From assembly GCF_037890695.1 (NCBI RefSeq), contig NZ_CP149571.1, forward strand, positions 2,262,001 to 2,326,000: 64,000 nt of DNA, in the 5' to 3' direction. The first letter of the stretch is position 1, and each line of letters begins with the position of its first letter. This document shows, one piece after another, positions 45,510-53,413 of this stretch. Position numbers and translations under genes: made by a program. This DNA is from Aeromonas jandaei (GTDB lineage Bacteria > Pseudomonadota > Gammaproteobacteria > Enterobacterales > Aeromonadaceae). Under the pieces are notes generated by a model. The model ran no database searches, had not been told where the DNA came from, and saw only the letters and a list, made by a program, of their open reading frames with translations.

Positions 45510-45534
45510 CAAAACCGGCGCGAGGCCGGTTTTG
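45510..45534 (-). terminator. bamE terminator
   Basis: Arms CAAAACCGGC (45510-45519) and GCCGGTTTTG (45525-45534) with a 5-base loop. On the minus strand TTTTATCC follows. It lies eight bases after the bamE stop codon. Confidence 0.85.
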
Positions 45535-45541
45535 CGGTATA

Positions 45542-45880
45542 TCAGAGCGGGGTATTGAAAGCTGCTGGCAGCGGGAAGTCACCCGTCACTGTGGTCAGCC
45601 TGTCGTTGGCGAAGGTGACGGTGAGCTCTTTGCGCTCCTTGTCGCCGTGGCCCGGCTGGAATTCATAGAGGTAGTACCAGGTGTTGGGGTCAAAGCCGTC
45701 ACGCAGCATGGGGGTCCCCAGCACATAGCTGACCTGCTCGCGGGTCATCCCCTGGCGCAGTTTGTCGACCTGTTTTTGTTCCACATAGTTGCCCTGGGGA
45801 ATATCGATACGATAGACCAGGCTGCAACCGGAGAGGGTGAGGGCGGTCAAAGCCGCGGCAATCAGGTGTTTCATCCGCAT
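45542..45880 (-). CDS. bamE: Outer-membrane assembly lipoprotein BamE (SmpA)
   Basis: A 112-residue lipoprotein of the BAM complex that inserts beta-barrel proteins into the outer membrane. The signal peptide ends LTLSGC (Cys19). Family segments YRIDIPQGNYVEQKQVDKLR, RQGMTREQVSYVLGTPML and WYYLYEFQPG are all present. In E. coli it follows recN; here it is separated from recN by about 20 kb. Full length. Confidence 0.95.
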   Translation of the reverse strand: MRMKHLIAAALTALTLSGCSLVYRIDIPQGNYVEQKQVDKLRQGMTREQVSYVLGTPMLRDGFDPNTWYYLYEFQPGHGDKERKELTVTFANDRLTTVTGDFPLPAAFNTPL

Positions 45881-45976
45881 ATCGAGTTCAGATCATCCAT
45901 ACAGTCTTTTTTGGCTCGGCAAATCATACCGACTCCCTCCACGGAAGTAAAAAGCCATTGATCCATCAGCCAATAA

Positions 45977-45999
45977 AAAGGGCCGCACTGCGACCCTTT
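45977..45999 (-). terminator. yiaY terminator
   Basis: Arms AAAGGGCCGC (45977-45986) and GCGACCCTTT (45990-45999) pair with one mismatch. On the minus strand a TTTTTATT tail follows. It lies 19 bases past the yiaY stop codon. Confidence 0.75.
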
Positions 46000-46017
46000 C
46001 TGGCAATCCGGTGGCCG

Positions 46018-47169
46018 TTACATGGCGGCGCGGAAGATGGCAACGATCTCTTCGTGGCTGGCCTGTTTCGGGTTGGTGAAGCCGCAGGCATCTTTCAGAG
46101 CGTTGCTGGCCAGGGTATCGAAGTCGTCGGCCTTGACGCCGAGCTGCTCCAGACCGGCCGGGATCTTCACATCCAGCGCCAGCTGCTTGATGGCGGCAAT
46201 GGCAGCGGCGGCGCCCTGTTCGTCGCTCATGGCACTCACGTCCACCCCCATGTAGCGGGCGACATCCTTCAGACGAGCGGCGCTCACCTGGGCGTTGAAC
46301 GCCTGAACGTGGGGCAGCAGCACGGCGTTGCAGACACCGTGGGGCAGGTCATAGAAACCGCCCAGCTGGTGGGCCATGGCGTGCACATAGCCCAGGCTTG
46401 CGTTGTTGAAGGCCATGCCGGCCAGGAACTGGGCATAGGCCATCTGCTCGCGGGCGTGCAGATCATCGCCGTGGTGAACGGCGGTGCGCAGGTGCTTGGC
46501 GATCAGCTCGATGGCCATCACGGCGCTGGCATCGGTCACCGGGGTGGCGATGGTGGAGACATAGGCCTCGATGGCGTGGGTCAGGGCATCCATACCGGTG
46601 GCGGCGGTGAGACCGGCCGGCTTGGCCAGCATCAGCTCGGGGTCGTTGACCGACATCAGCGGGGTAACGTGCTTGTCGATGATGGCCATTTTCACGTGGC
46701 GCGCTTCGTCGGTAATGATGCAGAAGCGGGTCATCTCGGAGGCGGTACCGGCGGTGGTGTTGATGGCGATAAGCGGCAGTTGCGGTTTGGCGGAGCGATC
46801 CACCCCTTCGTAATCCTTGATGCTGCCACCGTTGGCGGCGACCAGCGCGATGCCCTTGGCACAGTCGTGGGGCGAGCCGCCACCCAGCGAGATGACACAA
46901 TCGCAGCCGTTGGCCTTGATCATGGCCAGACCCGCTTCGACGTTGCTGGTAGTGGGGTTGGGTTTGGTCTCATCGAAAACAGCGCTTTCAATACCATGTT
47001 CAGCCAGCAGGGTGGTGAGCTTGGCGACCACGCCGATCTGGTTGAGAATTTTGTCGGTGACGATCAACGCCTTGCGATAGCCGTAACCCTTGATATCGGC
47101 GGCAGCCTCTTGCAGACAGCCGGCACCCATCAGGTTGATAGCGGGAATATAGAACTTGAATGTAGCCAT
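46018..47169 (-). CDS. yiaY: Iron-containing alcohol dehydrogenase, YiaY-like
   Basis: A 383-residue group III alcohol dehydrogenase, the same length as E. coli YiaY and very similar throughout. The NAD loop is [18 protein letters not shown]. The iron ligands lie in [17 protein letters not shown] and [19 protein letters not shown]. It interconverts alcohols and aldehydes (probably short-chain) with NAD(H). The frame extends to 47244, but ATG 47169 has AGGAAG upstream and matches the family start. Single gene. Confidence 0.93.
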   Translation of the reverse strand: MATFKFYIPAINLMGAGCLQEAAADIKGYGYRKALIVTDKILNQIGVVAKLTTLLAEHGIESAVFDETKPNPTTSNVEAGLAMIKANGCDCVISLGGGSPHDCAKGIALVAANGGSIKDYEGVDRSAKPQLPLIAINTTAGTASEMTRFCIITDEARHVKMAIIDKHVTPLMSVNDPELMLAKPAGLTAATGMDALTHAIEAYVSTIATPVTDASAVMAIELIAKHLRTAVHHGDDLHAREQMAYAQFLAGMAFNNASLGYVHAMAHQLGGFYDLPHGVCNAVLLPHVQAFNAQVSAARLKDVARYMGVDVSAMSDEQGAAAAIAAIKQLALDVKIPAGLEQLGVKADDFDTLASNALKDACGFTNPKQASHEEIVAIFRAAM

Positions 47170-47329
47170 GATGGACTTCCTATAGTTAGCCATTAAGTGG
47201 TAGTTGAGAGCTAGGCTACCATCTAGAAAGGGATACAAAAGCATCTTGTTTACAACTTTACGGGGTCGATCACGAGTCGTTAATTAAGCGCTGAACCAGG
47301 CTTGACTTTCCCGCATCTGACTCGATTTG

Positions 47330-47400
47330 CAGAAAAACGTTTGTCAATTATTTCATTGAGTTAGCAAACGTTTTGCGCAATGTTTGTCACTGTCAATGCG
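47330..47400. promoter_or_regulatory. Possible LacI-family (CytR/PurR-like) operator cluster near udp
   Basis: GCAAACGTTTTGC at 47364-47376 has the GCAAACGTTT core of LacI-family operators. Related half-sites AACGTTTGTCA (about 47337) and AATGTTTGTCA (about 47379) flank it. In E. coli udp is controlled by CytR and CRP, so a nucleoside-responsive operator is plausible. The spacer is 382 bases and could serve yiaY as well. Confidence 0.4.
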
Positions 47401-47551
47401 TGGAAGTGTGAGGCGCTTCAAGGAATTGGAAAGCGCTTTCGACCATAGTTGGCGCCTCCCCGAAGAGGGGGGTAAAGGCTTGAAAGTATCATAAAGAATC
47501 ATCTTAACTTGTGCCCTGACCATGCTGGCAGGGGGCAACCAGGAGTCCAAT

Positions 47552-48307
47552 ATGTCTGATGTATTTCACTTGGGTTTGAAGAAAGCGGATCTGCAAGGCG
47601 CCACCCTGGCGATCGTCCCCGGTGACCCCGAGCGCGTGAAGCGTATCGCAGAGCTGTTGGATAACCCGGTGCACCTGGCCAGCCATCGTGAATTCACTAC
47701 CTGGCGCGGCGAGATGGACGGCAAGGCCGTGATCATCTGCTCTACCGGTATCGGTGGCCCGTCCACCTCCATCGCGGTAGAAGAGCTGGCCCAGCTGGGC
47801 ATCCGCACCTTCCTGCGTATCGGCACCACCGGCGCCATCCAGCCGCACCTGAACGTGGGTGACGTGATCGTGACCACCGGCTCCGTGCGCCTCGACGGTG
47901 CCAGCCTCCACTTCGCACCGATGGAGTTCCCGGCTGTTGCCGACTTCGACTGTACCACTGCGCTGGTGAACACCGCCAAAGAGATGGGCTCCAAGCTGCA
48001 CATCGGTGTGACTGCTTCCTCTGACACCTTCTACCCGGGTCAGGAGCGTTACGACACCGTATCCGGCCGCGTAGTGAGCCGTTTCCAGGGTTCCATGAAA
48101 GAGTGGCAAGCCATGGGCGTGCTGAACTATGAGATGGAATCTGCAACCCTGCTGACCATGTGCTCCAGCCAGGGCCTGCGTGCCGGTATGGTGGCTGGCG
48201 TTATCGTCAACCGTACCCAGCAAGAGATCCCGAACGCCGAGACCATGGCGAAGACCGAATCTGATGCCATCAAGATCGTACTGGGCGCTGCCCGCAAGCT
48301 GATCTGA
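47552..48307 (+). CDS. udp: Uridine phosphorylase
   Basis: A 251-residue enzyme of pyrimidine salvage, turning uridine and phosphate into uracil and ribose-1-phosphate. Family motifs are [49 protein letters not shown] and [12 protein letters not shown]. Full length. ATG 47552 has AACCAGGAG upstream. The frame extends ten codons to 47522. Works in the same pathway as rihA at 49.9 kb, which releases free uracil and cytosine. Confidence 0.97.
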   Translation: MSDVFHLGLKKADLQGATLAIVPGDPERVKRIAELLDNPVHLASHREFTTWRGEMDGKAVIICSTGIGGPSTSIAVEELAQLGIRTFLRIGTTGAIQPHLNVGDVIVTTGSVRLDGASLHFAPMEFPAVADFDCTTALVNTAKEMGSKLHIGVTASSDTFYPGQERYDTVSGRVVSRFQGSMKEWQAMGVLNYEMESATLLTMCSSQGLRAGMVAGVIVNRTQQEIPNAETMAKTESDAIKIVLGAARKLI

Positions 48308-48331
48308 TAGCACCACAAAGAGTGGGGGGTG

Positions 48332-48356
48332 GGGGCCGTTGCGAAAGCGCGGCCCC
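48332..48356 (+). terminator. udp terminator
   Basis: Arms GGGGCCG (48332-48338) and CGGCCCC (48350-48356), then TATCTTTATC. Confidence 0.75.
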
Positions 48357-48447
48357 TATCTTTATCCGCCGTTTACCGCTTTTCCTCTCCCGTCACGCCT
48401 TTCACTGATCCCGTCGCACTCGCGCTGGTTGTCTCTACTTATTGCTC

Positions 48448-49143
48448 CTAAAAAGGCGCTGCACAGCGGATCTGCATCGGCTCGCCGCTCACCGGATGAG
48501 CAAAATCCAGCTCGCTGGCATGCAGCATCAGCCGCGGCGCCTGTTCGCAGCCGGGCGGCAGCAGGCCACCATAGAGATCGCAGCCGAGGATGGGGTGGCC
48601 CAGCAGCTGGCTGTGGATCCGCAGCTGATGGGTGCGGCCGGTTTCCGGCACCAGTCGTACCCGGGTCAAAGGCACGGTCTGCCCCTGTATCTGCTGCGCC
48701 AGCCGTTCAACCACCCGATAGCGGGAGCGGGCGGGTTTGCCGCTGGCGGCGCAGATCTTCATCAGCGGAAAGAGGGCCGGATCCTTGGCGATGGGGGCGT
48801 CGATAACTCCTTCGTCGTCAATCAGATGACCGCAGAGTAGGGCGCTGTAGGCCTTGCTTACTGCCCGCTGACTGAACTGCTGGCAGAGCAGGGCATTGAT
48901 GGCCTTGTTTCTGGCCACCACCATGATGCCTGAGGTGCCAAAATCGAGGCGATGCACCAGGGTGCAGCCGGGGAAATCCTGCACCAGTCGATAGTGCACC
49001 GAGTCGAGGTTTTGCGGATTTTTGCCCGACAGGCTCAGCAGGCCGCTCGGCTTGTTGATGAGCAGCAGGTGCCCATCCTTGAACAGGGTCTCGATGGCGG
49101 CATTGCAGGGCGGGGCAATAAAGGTGTCGACGATAACGGACAT
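48448..49143 (-). CDS. RluA-family RNA pseudouridine synthase
   Basis: A 231-residue enzyme that isomerises uridine to pseudouridine in rRNA or tRNA. The catalytic motif is TLVHRLDFGTSGIMVVARN (the Asp in HRLD). Other family segments are DGHLLLINKPSGLLS and PETGRTHQLRIHSQLLGHPI. Length and lack of an S4 domain resemble RluA itself (23S U746/tRNA U32), but exact target cannot be set. ATG 49143 and ATG 49176 are both possible and neither has a strong ribosome site; the longer frame to 49311 is unlikely. Confidence 0.88.
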   Translation of the reverse strand: MSVIVDTFIAPPCNAAIETLFKDGHLLLINKPSGLLSLSGKNPQNLDSVHYRLVQDFPGCTLVHRLDFGTSGIMVVARNKAINALLCQQFSQRAVSKAYSALLCGHLIDDEGVIDAPIAKDPALFPLMKICAASGKPARSRYRVVERLAQQIQGQTVPLTRVRLVPETGRTHQLRIHSQLLGHPILGCDLYGGLLPPGCEQAPRLMLHASELDFAHPVSGEPMQIRCAAPF

Positions 49144-49373
49144 AGGGGGCACGGGCAGAAAACGTGGGTCGATCATACCCGAACCGGCGCGGCCGGGCGA
49201 ATGGGCGGTGCGCAGCCTCGGAAAATGAACGGGATGCGCCACACAACCTCTTGATAATGAGCTGCTTTGAGCGAGGCGGTGTGCCGTGCATACCGCCTGG
49301 GTCACCAACAAGGCCCCGTTTTGTGACCCCCTCCCGAGTTCATCCGAAGCTTGCTTGTTAAGGTATGGCTCCC

Positions 49374-49382
49374 TGTTAGGCC
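49374..49382. repeat. Left boundary of a putative integron cassette (GTTRRRY core site)
   Basis: TGTTAGGCC contains GTTAGGC, matching the integron core site GTTRRRY. It is the exact inverted complement of GGCCTAACA at 49844-49852, on the other side of the GNAT gene. Confidence 0.55.
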
Positions 49383-49403
49383 AATCTCACATCTGGAGCG
49401 CGA

Positions 49404-49808
49404 GTGCTATCCATCACCGAAAGTAAAAAACCTGACCTTATTTCGCACTCAATGCTCCGCGAGCGTGCAGAACGCGCGCAAAACGGAAGGTCGAGGAATT
49501 ACATTGCAAAAATAGATGAATGCGAGGTTGGTTTTCTTTGCTACGAAGATTGGAGCGATCAGAAGAATGGCTTCATCTACGAAATACTTGTTCTTCCTGA
49601 GTATCGAGGTCAAGGGGCCGGTCGCAGTTTACTTGCGTACTCAGAAGCGCTAGCCAAAAGCCTTTGCTGTACATCTATTCGGCTTGAGCCCCACCCTTTT
49701 GATCGCACGATCGACTCTAGCTGGCTAGTTTCGTGGTACATCAGACAAGGATATGCATCAATGCCAAACGATCCGAGGATGATGGAAAAAATACTTGTTA
49801 GCTCATAG
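49404..49808 (+). CDS. GNAT-family N-acetyltransferase, probable mobile gene cassette
   Basis: A 134-residue acetyltransferase. Motif A is EILVLPEYRGQGAGRSLLAY with the acetyl-CoA loop RGQGAG; motif B follows (SSWLVSWYIRQGY). Substrate unknown. Its codons are AT-richer and more random than the flanking GC-rich genes. It lies 22 bases after a GTTAGGC core site and 37 bases before an inverted GCCTAAC, the arrangement of an integron cassette. No integrase or second cassette is seen, so it may be a stray insertion. GGAGCGCGA precedes the frame start. Confidence 0.8.
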   Translation: MLSITESKKPDLISHSMLRERAERAQNGRSRNYIAKIDECEVGFLCYEDWSDQKNGFIYEILVLPEYRGQGAGRSLLAYSEALAKSLCCTSIRLEPHPFDRTIDSSWLVSWYIRQGYASMPNDPRMMEKILVSS

Positions 49809-49843
49809 TTCTATTCATCATCTGCGTTCAACTCGAAGCCCAT

Positions 49844-49900
49844 GGCCTAACAAATGGTTCAAATCGCTCGCTCGGGATCGGCTAAATCCGGCCCCTTATC
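49844..49900 (+). repeat. Putative attC-like element (right side of cassette)
   Basis: GGCCTAACA (49844-49852) contains GCCTAAC, matching RYYYAAC. It is followed by AATGGTTCAAATCGCTCGCTCG, the kind of sequence seen in attC right arms (TTCAA after the core site, then CGCTCG-type imperfect palindrome). A closing GTTRRRY is not obvious, so the site looks incomplete. Confidence 0.45.
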
Positions 49901-49927
49901 CACCCCTATGTTGTAAGGACCCTCTCC

Positions 49928-50863
49928 ATGGCACTGCCCGTTATTCTCGATTGTGATCCCGGCCACGACGACGCCATCGCCCTGATTCTGGCGCTGGCCA
50001 GCCCAGAACTTGACGTGTTGGCAGTTACCACCAGCGCGGGCAACCAGACGCCGGACAAGACCCTCAACAATGCCCTGCGCATCCTCACCTTGCTGGGGCG
50101 GGACGATATTCTGGTGGCGGCGGGGGCGCCGAAACCGCTGGCCCGCGAGTTGATCATCGCCGACAACGTCCATGGCGAATCGGGCCTCGATGGCCCCAAA
50201 CTGCCGGATCCCGCCTTTGCGCCGCAGGGGATGACGGGGATCGAGTTGATGGCCAAATGTCTGCGCGAGAGCCCGCAGCCCGTGACCCTGGTGCCGACTG
50301 GACCGCTCACCAATGTCGCCCTGCTGTTGGCGGCACATCCCGAGCTCAAACCCAAGATTGCCCGCATTGTCTTGATGGGGGGCACCGCAGGGGCTGGCAA
50401 CTGGACGCCTGCGGCGGAATTCAATATTTATGTGGACCCGGAAGCGGCCGATATGGTCTTTAAGTCGGGTATCCCCATCACCATGTGTGGCCTTGATGTG
50501 ACCCACGAGGCGCAGGTGATGGACGAGGATATCGAGCGGGTGCGCGCCATCACCAATCCGGTGGCCCAGTGTGTGGCCGGGCTGCTCGACTTTTTCATGA
50601 TCTACCATCGGGATCCCAAGTGGGGATTTGCTGGCGCGCCGCTGCACGACCCCTGTACCATTGCCTGGTTGCTGGCTCCCGAGCTGTTCCACGGGGTCGA
50701 GTGCCGGGTCGATATCGAGACCAGCGGGGAGCATACCGTGGGGATGACGGTGGTGGATCGTTATGGTCTGACCGGCAAGCCAGCCAATGCGCTGGTATTG
50801 TTGGGGCTGGATCGTCCGGGCTTTATCGATCTGCTGGTGACGCGGCTGCGGGCGTTTGACTGA
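49928..50863 (+). CDS. rihA: Pyrimidine-specific ribonucleoside hydrolase RihA
   Basis: A 311-residue hydrolase, identical in length to E. coli RihA, releasing the base from cytidine and uridine. The calcium-binding [10 protein letters not shown] is at residues 8-17. The active-site segments [26 protein letters not shown] and [13 protein letters not shown] are intact. ATG 49928 has AAGGA upstream. It begins right after the cassette-like element, so part of its original upstream control region may have been displaced. Confidence 0.94.
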   Translation: MALPVILDCDPGHDDAIALILALASPELDVLAVTTSAGNQTPDKTLNNALRILTLLGRDDILVAAGAPKPLARELIIADNVHGESGLDGPKLPDPAFAPQGMTGIELMAKCLRESPQPVTLVPTGPLTNVALLLAAHPELKPKIARIVLMGGTAGAGNWTPAAEFNIYVDPEAADMVFKSGIPITMCGLDVTHEAQVMDEDIERVRAITNPVAQCVAGLLDFFMIYHRDPKWGFAGAPLHDPCTIAWLLAPELFHGVECRVDIETSGEHTVGMTVVDRYGLTGKPANALVLLGLDRPGFIDLLVTRLRAFD

Positions 50864-50896
50864 GCGCCGGTTCATTTTTGCAAGAAGGGGCGGGGA

Positions 50897-51364
50897 ATGT
50901 GGAAGAGAGGCTTGGTGCTGCTGGCCGGGTTGCAACTGACAGGCTGTGCGACGCCATTCGAGCGGATGTGGCAGGGGCTGGCGACCTGTGAATTTACCGA
51001 TCTCTATGTGGATGAGACGGGCAGGCCCGCCAATCTACAACTGGCCAACTACACCCCCTACAAGGTGAGCGACGGCTTTGCCTGGTACAAGGTGCACGAG
51101 GAGCTGCACGGCCTGCCGGTGGTCGGTTTTATCGTGCCCGCTTCCAGCTTCGAAGTGCATGCTCTCTTTGTCGATACCCCCATCGCCAATGCCCGCCGGT
51201 TGACTCACAACGCCTACGGCAGCGAGTTTGGCGACGAGCAGAAGCATGACGAGGGGTTGGCGCCCCTGCTGCTGCGCGATCCGAACAACCCCAAGCGCTC
51301 CATCATCGATTGCACCAAGGGGGAGTCTGACGAGGAGTTGCAGGATTCGGCCATGCCCGAGTAG
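50897..51364 (+). CDS. Predicted lipoprotein of unknown function
   Basis: A 155-residue protein with a lipoprotein signal (LVLLAGLQLTGC, Cys17). I do not recognise the mature part. It has the segment LYVDETGRPANLQLANYTPY and three further cysteines or so (CEF, DCT). GGGGCGGGGA precedes ATG 50897. It starts 33 bases after rihA on the same strand and may be co-transcribed. A hairpin follows. Confidence 0.7.
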   Translation: MWKRGLVLLAGLQLTGCATPFERMWQGLATCEFTDLYVDETGRPANLQLANYTPYKVSDGFAWYKVHEELHGLPVVGFIVPASSFEVHALFVDTPIANARRLTHNAYGSEFGDEQKHDEGLAPLLLRDPNNPKRSIIDCTKGESDEELQDSAMPE

Positions 51365-51394
51365 GGCGACCTGCCACACCATCAGCAATAAAAT

Positions 51395-51425
51395 AGAGGA
51401 GCCAGCCTTGTCGGCTGGTCCCTCT
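51395..51425 (+). terminator. Terminator of the rihA/lipoprotein unit
   Basis: Arms AGAGGAGCCAGCC (51395-51407) and GGCTGGTCCCTCT (51413-51425) pair with a small internal mismatch and are followed by TTAATTTAAA. Confidence 0.75.
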
Positions 51426-51465
51426 TTAATTTAAAGCAGAGTGTGATTGCAGAGCGGTTCCCGGA

Positions 51466-51526
51466 TCAGGGATAGCTCAGCGTCTCCTTGATAAGCTGCA
51501 GCTGGGCCTTGATCCACGCCGGATTG
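51466..51526. repeat. Duplicated tail of the winged-helix gene (copy 1, outside the gene)
   Basis: This 61-base stretch repeats 51567-51627, the last 20 codons of the minus-strand winged-helix gene, with two mismatches and an offset of 101 bases. Read on the minus strand it still encodes NPAWIKAQLQLIKETLSYP and a stop. Similarity runs on a little to about 51545 with small indels. Confidence 0.9.
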
Positions 51527-51566
51527 CAATAGGGTTCCCCAGTCGCAGGCCTGACTCGACGTCATT

Positions 51567-51863
51567 TCAGGGATAGCTCAGCGTCTCTTTGATAAGCGGC
51601 AGCTGGGCCTTGATCCACGCCGGATTGATGGGACCCCAGTCGCTGATGCGGTAGTGCCCCTGCAGGTGGCGAGCCCCCTCGGTCTGCTCGAAGGCGCAGC
51701 TGATATCGAGTTCGGCCAGCGCCGTCAGGGTATCCTGCGCGGTGCGGCGCGGCATGCCGGTCGCCTCCATGATGGCTGGCACCGTATCCGTGCCCTGGCT
51801 TATCAGCCAAGCGACATAGAGCCGCCGGTAGAAGCTGGTGCGGGTCTTGCTCGGCTCGCTCAT
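51567..51863 (-). CDS. Small winged-helix DNA-binding protein (HTH_43-like)
   Basis: A 98-residue protein. An HTH is visible in TVPAIMEATGMPRRTAQDTL and a wing in GARHLQGHYRISDWGP. It resembles the PF09904-type winged-helix family of gammaproteobacteria, by memory. Its ATG overlaps the stop of the upstream DUF1523 gene (ATGA), so the two are coupled. Target genes unknown. A copy of its last 60 bases lies just past its stop codon. Confidence 0.75.
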   Translation of the reverse strand: MSEPSKTRTSFYRRLYVAWLISQGTDTVPAIMEATGMPRRTAQDTLTALAELDISCAFEQTEGARHLQGHYRISDWGPINPAWIKAQLPLIKETLSYP

Positions 51864-52390
51864 AGCTCGTCCTCGAGACGATCGAAGTAGCGCCAGGTCG
51901 CGATGGCTGCTTTGCCCATCACCAGTGCCCAGATGCCGAACCAGAACCAGCGGAAGAAGCTCCAAGTGGAGGCGTCAGGCTCGGTGCTCTCGATCTTGGT
52001 GACGTTGGGGAACATGGAGAGCATATTGATGCGCCAGCCGTAGGAGGTGATGATGGCGAGCCGTTTTTCAAACTCCATCGACTTGGCCTTGGCCTGTACG
52101 TCGGCGGCGTTGAACTTGAAGTAGAAGGGCCAGCCCCACTCGGTATCCTCGTTGCGGAACACCCGGATCTTCTCGCCGGTGCGCTCGGTATAGATGTAGT
52201 AAACATCGGTAGTGGGGCCGTCAGCCGGGTTCTTCTGGCTGATGGGGCCATCCTTGTCGGTGCGCTTCACCTCAACCCCGGTGATGGTGGCGATGGTGTG
52301 TTCCGGCAGGTAGTAGTCGAGCCAGGTGGCGGAAACGAGGGCAATGAGCCCCAGGGCGATAAAAGCGGGTTTCTTGAATCTCAGGCTCAT
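51860..52390 (-). CDS. DUF1523 family membrane protein
   Basis: A 176-residue protein with TM segments at about residues 8-24 and 145-165 and a periplasmic part between (YYLPEHTIATITGVEVKRTD, DVYYIYTERTGEKIRVFRNED). This is the DUF1523 family; no function is known to me. ATG 52390 gives a hydrophobic N-terminus and has GTGAGACC upstream. The long upstream frame to 52852 looks non-coding. Coupled to the winged-helix gene. Confidence 0.8.
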   Translation of the reverse strand: MSLRFKKPAFIALGLIALVSATWLDYYLPEHTIATITGVEVKRTDKDGPISQKNPADGPTTDVYYIYTERTGEKIRVFRNEDTEWGWPFYFKFNAADVQAKAKSMEFEKRLAIITSYGWRINMLSMFPNVTKIESTEPDASTWSFFRWFWFGIWALVMGKAAIATWRYFDRLEDEL

Positions 52391-52654
52391 GATGGTCTCA
52401 CGTGAGGGGGAGTGACGTGCCTCTACCATACTCACATTTGCCCCCGCAGCCCAGCCCCTTATGACACCAATGGCCAAAAAATGGCGTTTAAAACAACCAC
52501 CTTCTATCTGCCTTCTCGCCACCATCCGGCAACCTTGTCCGGGCTTACCTGCCGGGCGTATGCGCTCGTCACGCAGGACACCGGAGTGAATGGGCACGGT
52601 TATTGCTGAATATTGGCTGCATGATTGGTTTCGTATGGAGTCCAGGAGGTCGAG

Positions 52655-53149
52655 ATGATCATCAACAATCGGGTAGGCCAACCCTATCCCGTCAATAGCA
52701 AGAGTGTGCAGCCGGTATTGGATACCCCTGTGGGCACCGTGGCGGGCAGTGATGCTCAGGCAAGCCGGGAGCGGGTAACCCTCTCCGGAGCCGCCACGCC
52801 ACTGACCTACTCCCGTCAGGGCGTGATGAGTACAGCAGCCTTCACTGCCCAAGGGGGGCTCTCCACCACAGAGAGCTCCTCTTCGGGCAGTGCGGCCGGT
52901 CCGCAGAGCGGCTTGACTCGTATTGCAAGGGATAGCCTGGTGGCACAGCGTCTGGGCGTGGACAAGGAGAAGCTCGACAAGATTGCACAGGCCAAGGAGG
53001 AGATCTCAAATAATCCCGAGCTGAGCATCAAGGAGAAACAGCGGATGCTGGCTGATCTCGACAAGGAGCGTGAGGCGCTGCTGCAAGAGGCCGCCGAGCG
53101 GCGCAAAGAGCGTGGTGATGAAGAGCAGCAGGTCAACGTGCAGGCATAA
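52655..53149 (+). CDS. Unknown protein with low-complexity N-terminus and coiled-coil C-terminus
   Basis: A 164-residue soluble protein that I do not recognise. Residues 1-95 are rich in Ser, Thr, Ala and Gly and probably disordered. Residues ~100-155 (VDKEKLDKIAQAKEEISNNP then EKQRMLADLDKEREALLQEA) should form a charged helical coiled coil. A strong AGGAGGT ribosome site lies just before ATG 52655. It stands alone, convergent with the chemoreceptor gene. Confidence 0.72.
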   Translation: MIINNRVGQPYPVNSKSVQPVLDTPVGTVAGSDAQASRERVTLSGAATPLTYSRQGVMSTAAFTAQGGLSTTESSSSGSAAGPQSGLTRIARDSLVAQRLGVDKEKLDKIAQAKEEISNNPELSIKEKQRMLADLDKEREALLQEAAERRKERGDEEQQVNVQA

Positions 53150-53328
53150 GTCGGGAAGGTTGAGTGAGACAGTTGCCGTCAGGCGGCAACCCATTGCCAC
53201 TCAAGCTTCACATTGTGCCTCCCTCAGGAGCGATAGCGCTGGCGCAGATCGGAGGGGGCCCCTGTGTGCCCCCCGGCTCGTTTTTCCTGTGTAAATGACC
53301 TCTGAACGGCATCCGGAGTGGCCGAATA

Positions 53329-53365
53329 AATAAAGCCCCTTATTTATAAAATAAGGGGCTTTATT
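53329..53365. terminator. Bidirectional terminator 1 between convergent genes
   Basis: Perfect 17-base arms (53329-53345 and 53349-53365) centred on a GCCCC/GGGGC core with A/T-rich ends and a 3-base loop. It can act in both directions. Confidence 0.9.
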
Positions 53366-53372
53366 GCTATCT

Positions 53373-53396
53373 AGAGGCCTGCGAAGGCCTCTTTTT
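53373..53396. terminator. Terminator 2 between convergent genes
   Basis: Arms AGAGGCCT (53373-53380) and AGGCCTCT (53385-53392), loop GCGA, five Ts on the plus strand. Confidence 0.8.
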
Positions 53397-53413
53397 ATCT
53401 TTCAGGCCGCGTG

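Noticed and set aside
49404..49808. Insertion sequence or transposon as carrier of the GNAT gene
   Set aside because: No transposase, no long terminal inverted repeats and no target duplication; the short ends fit integron core sites better.
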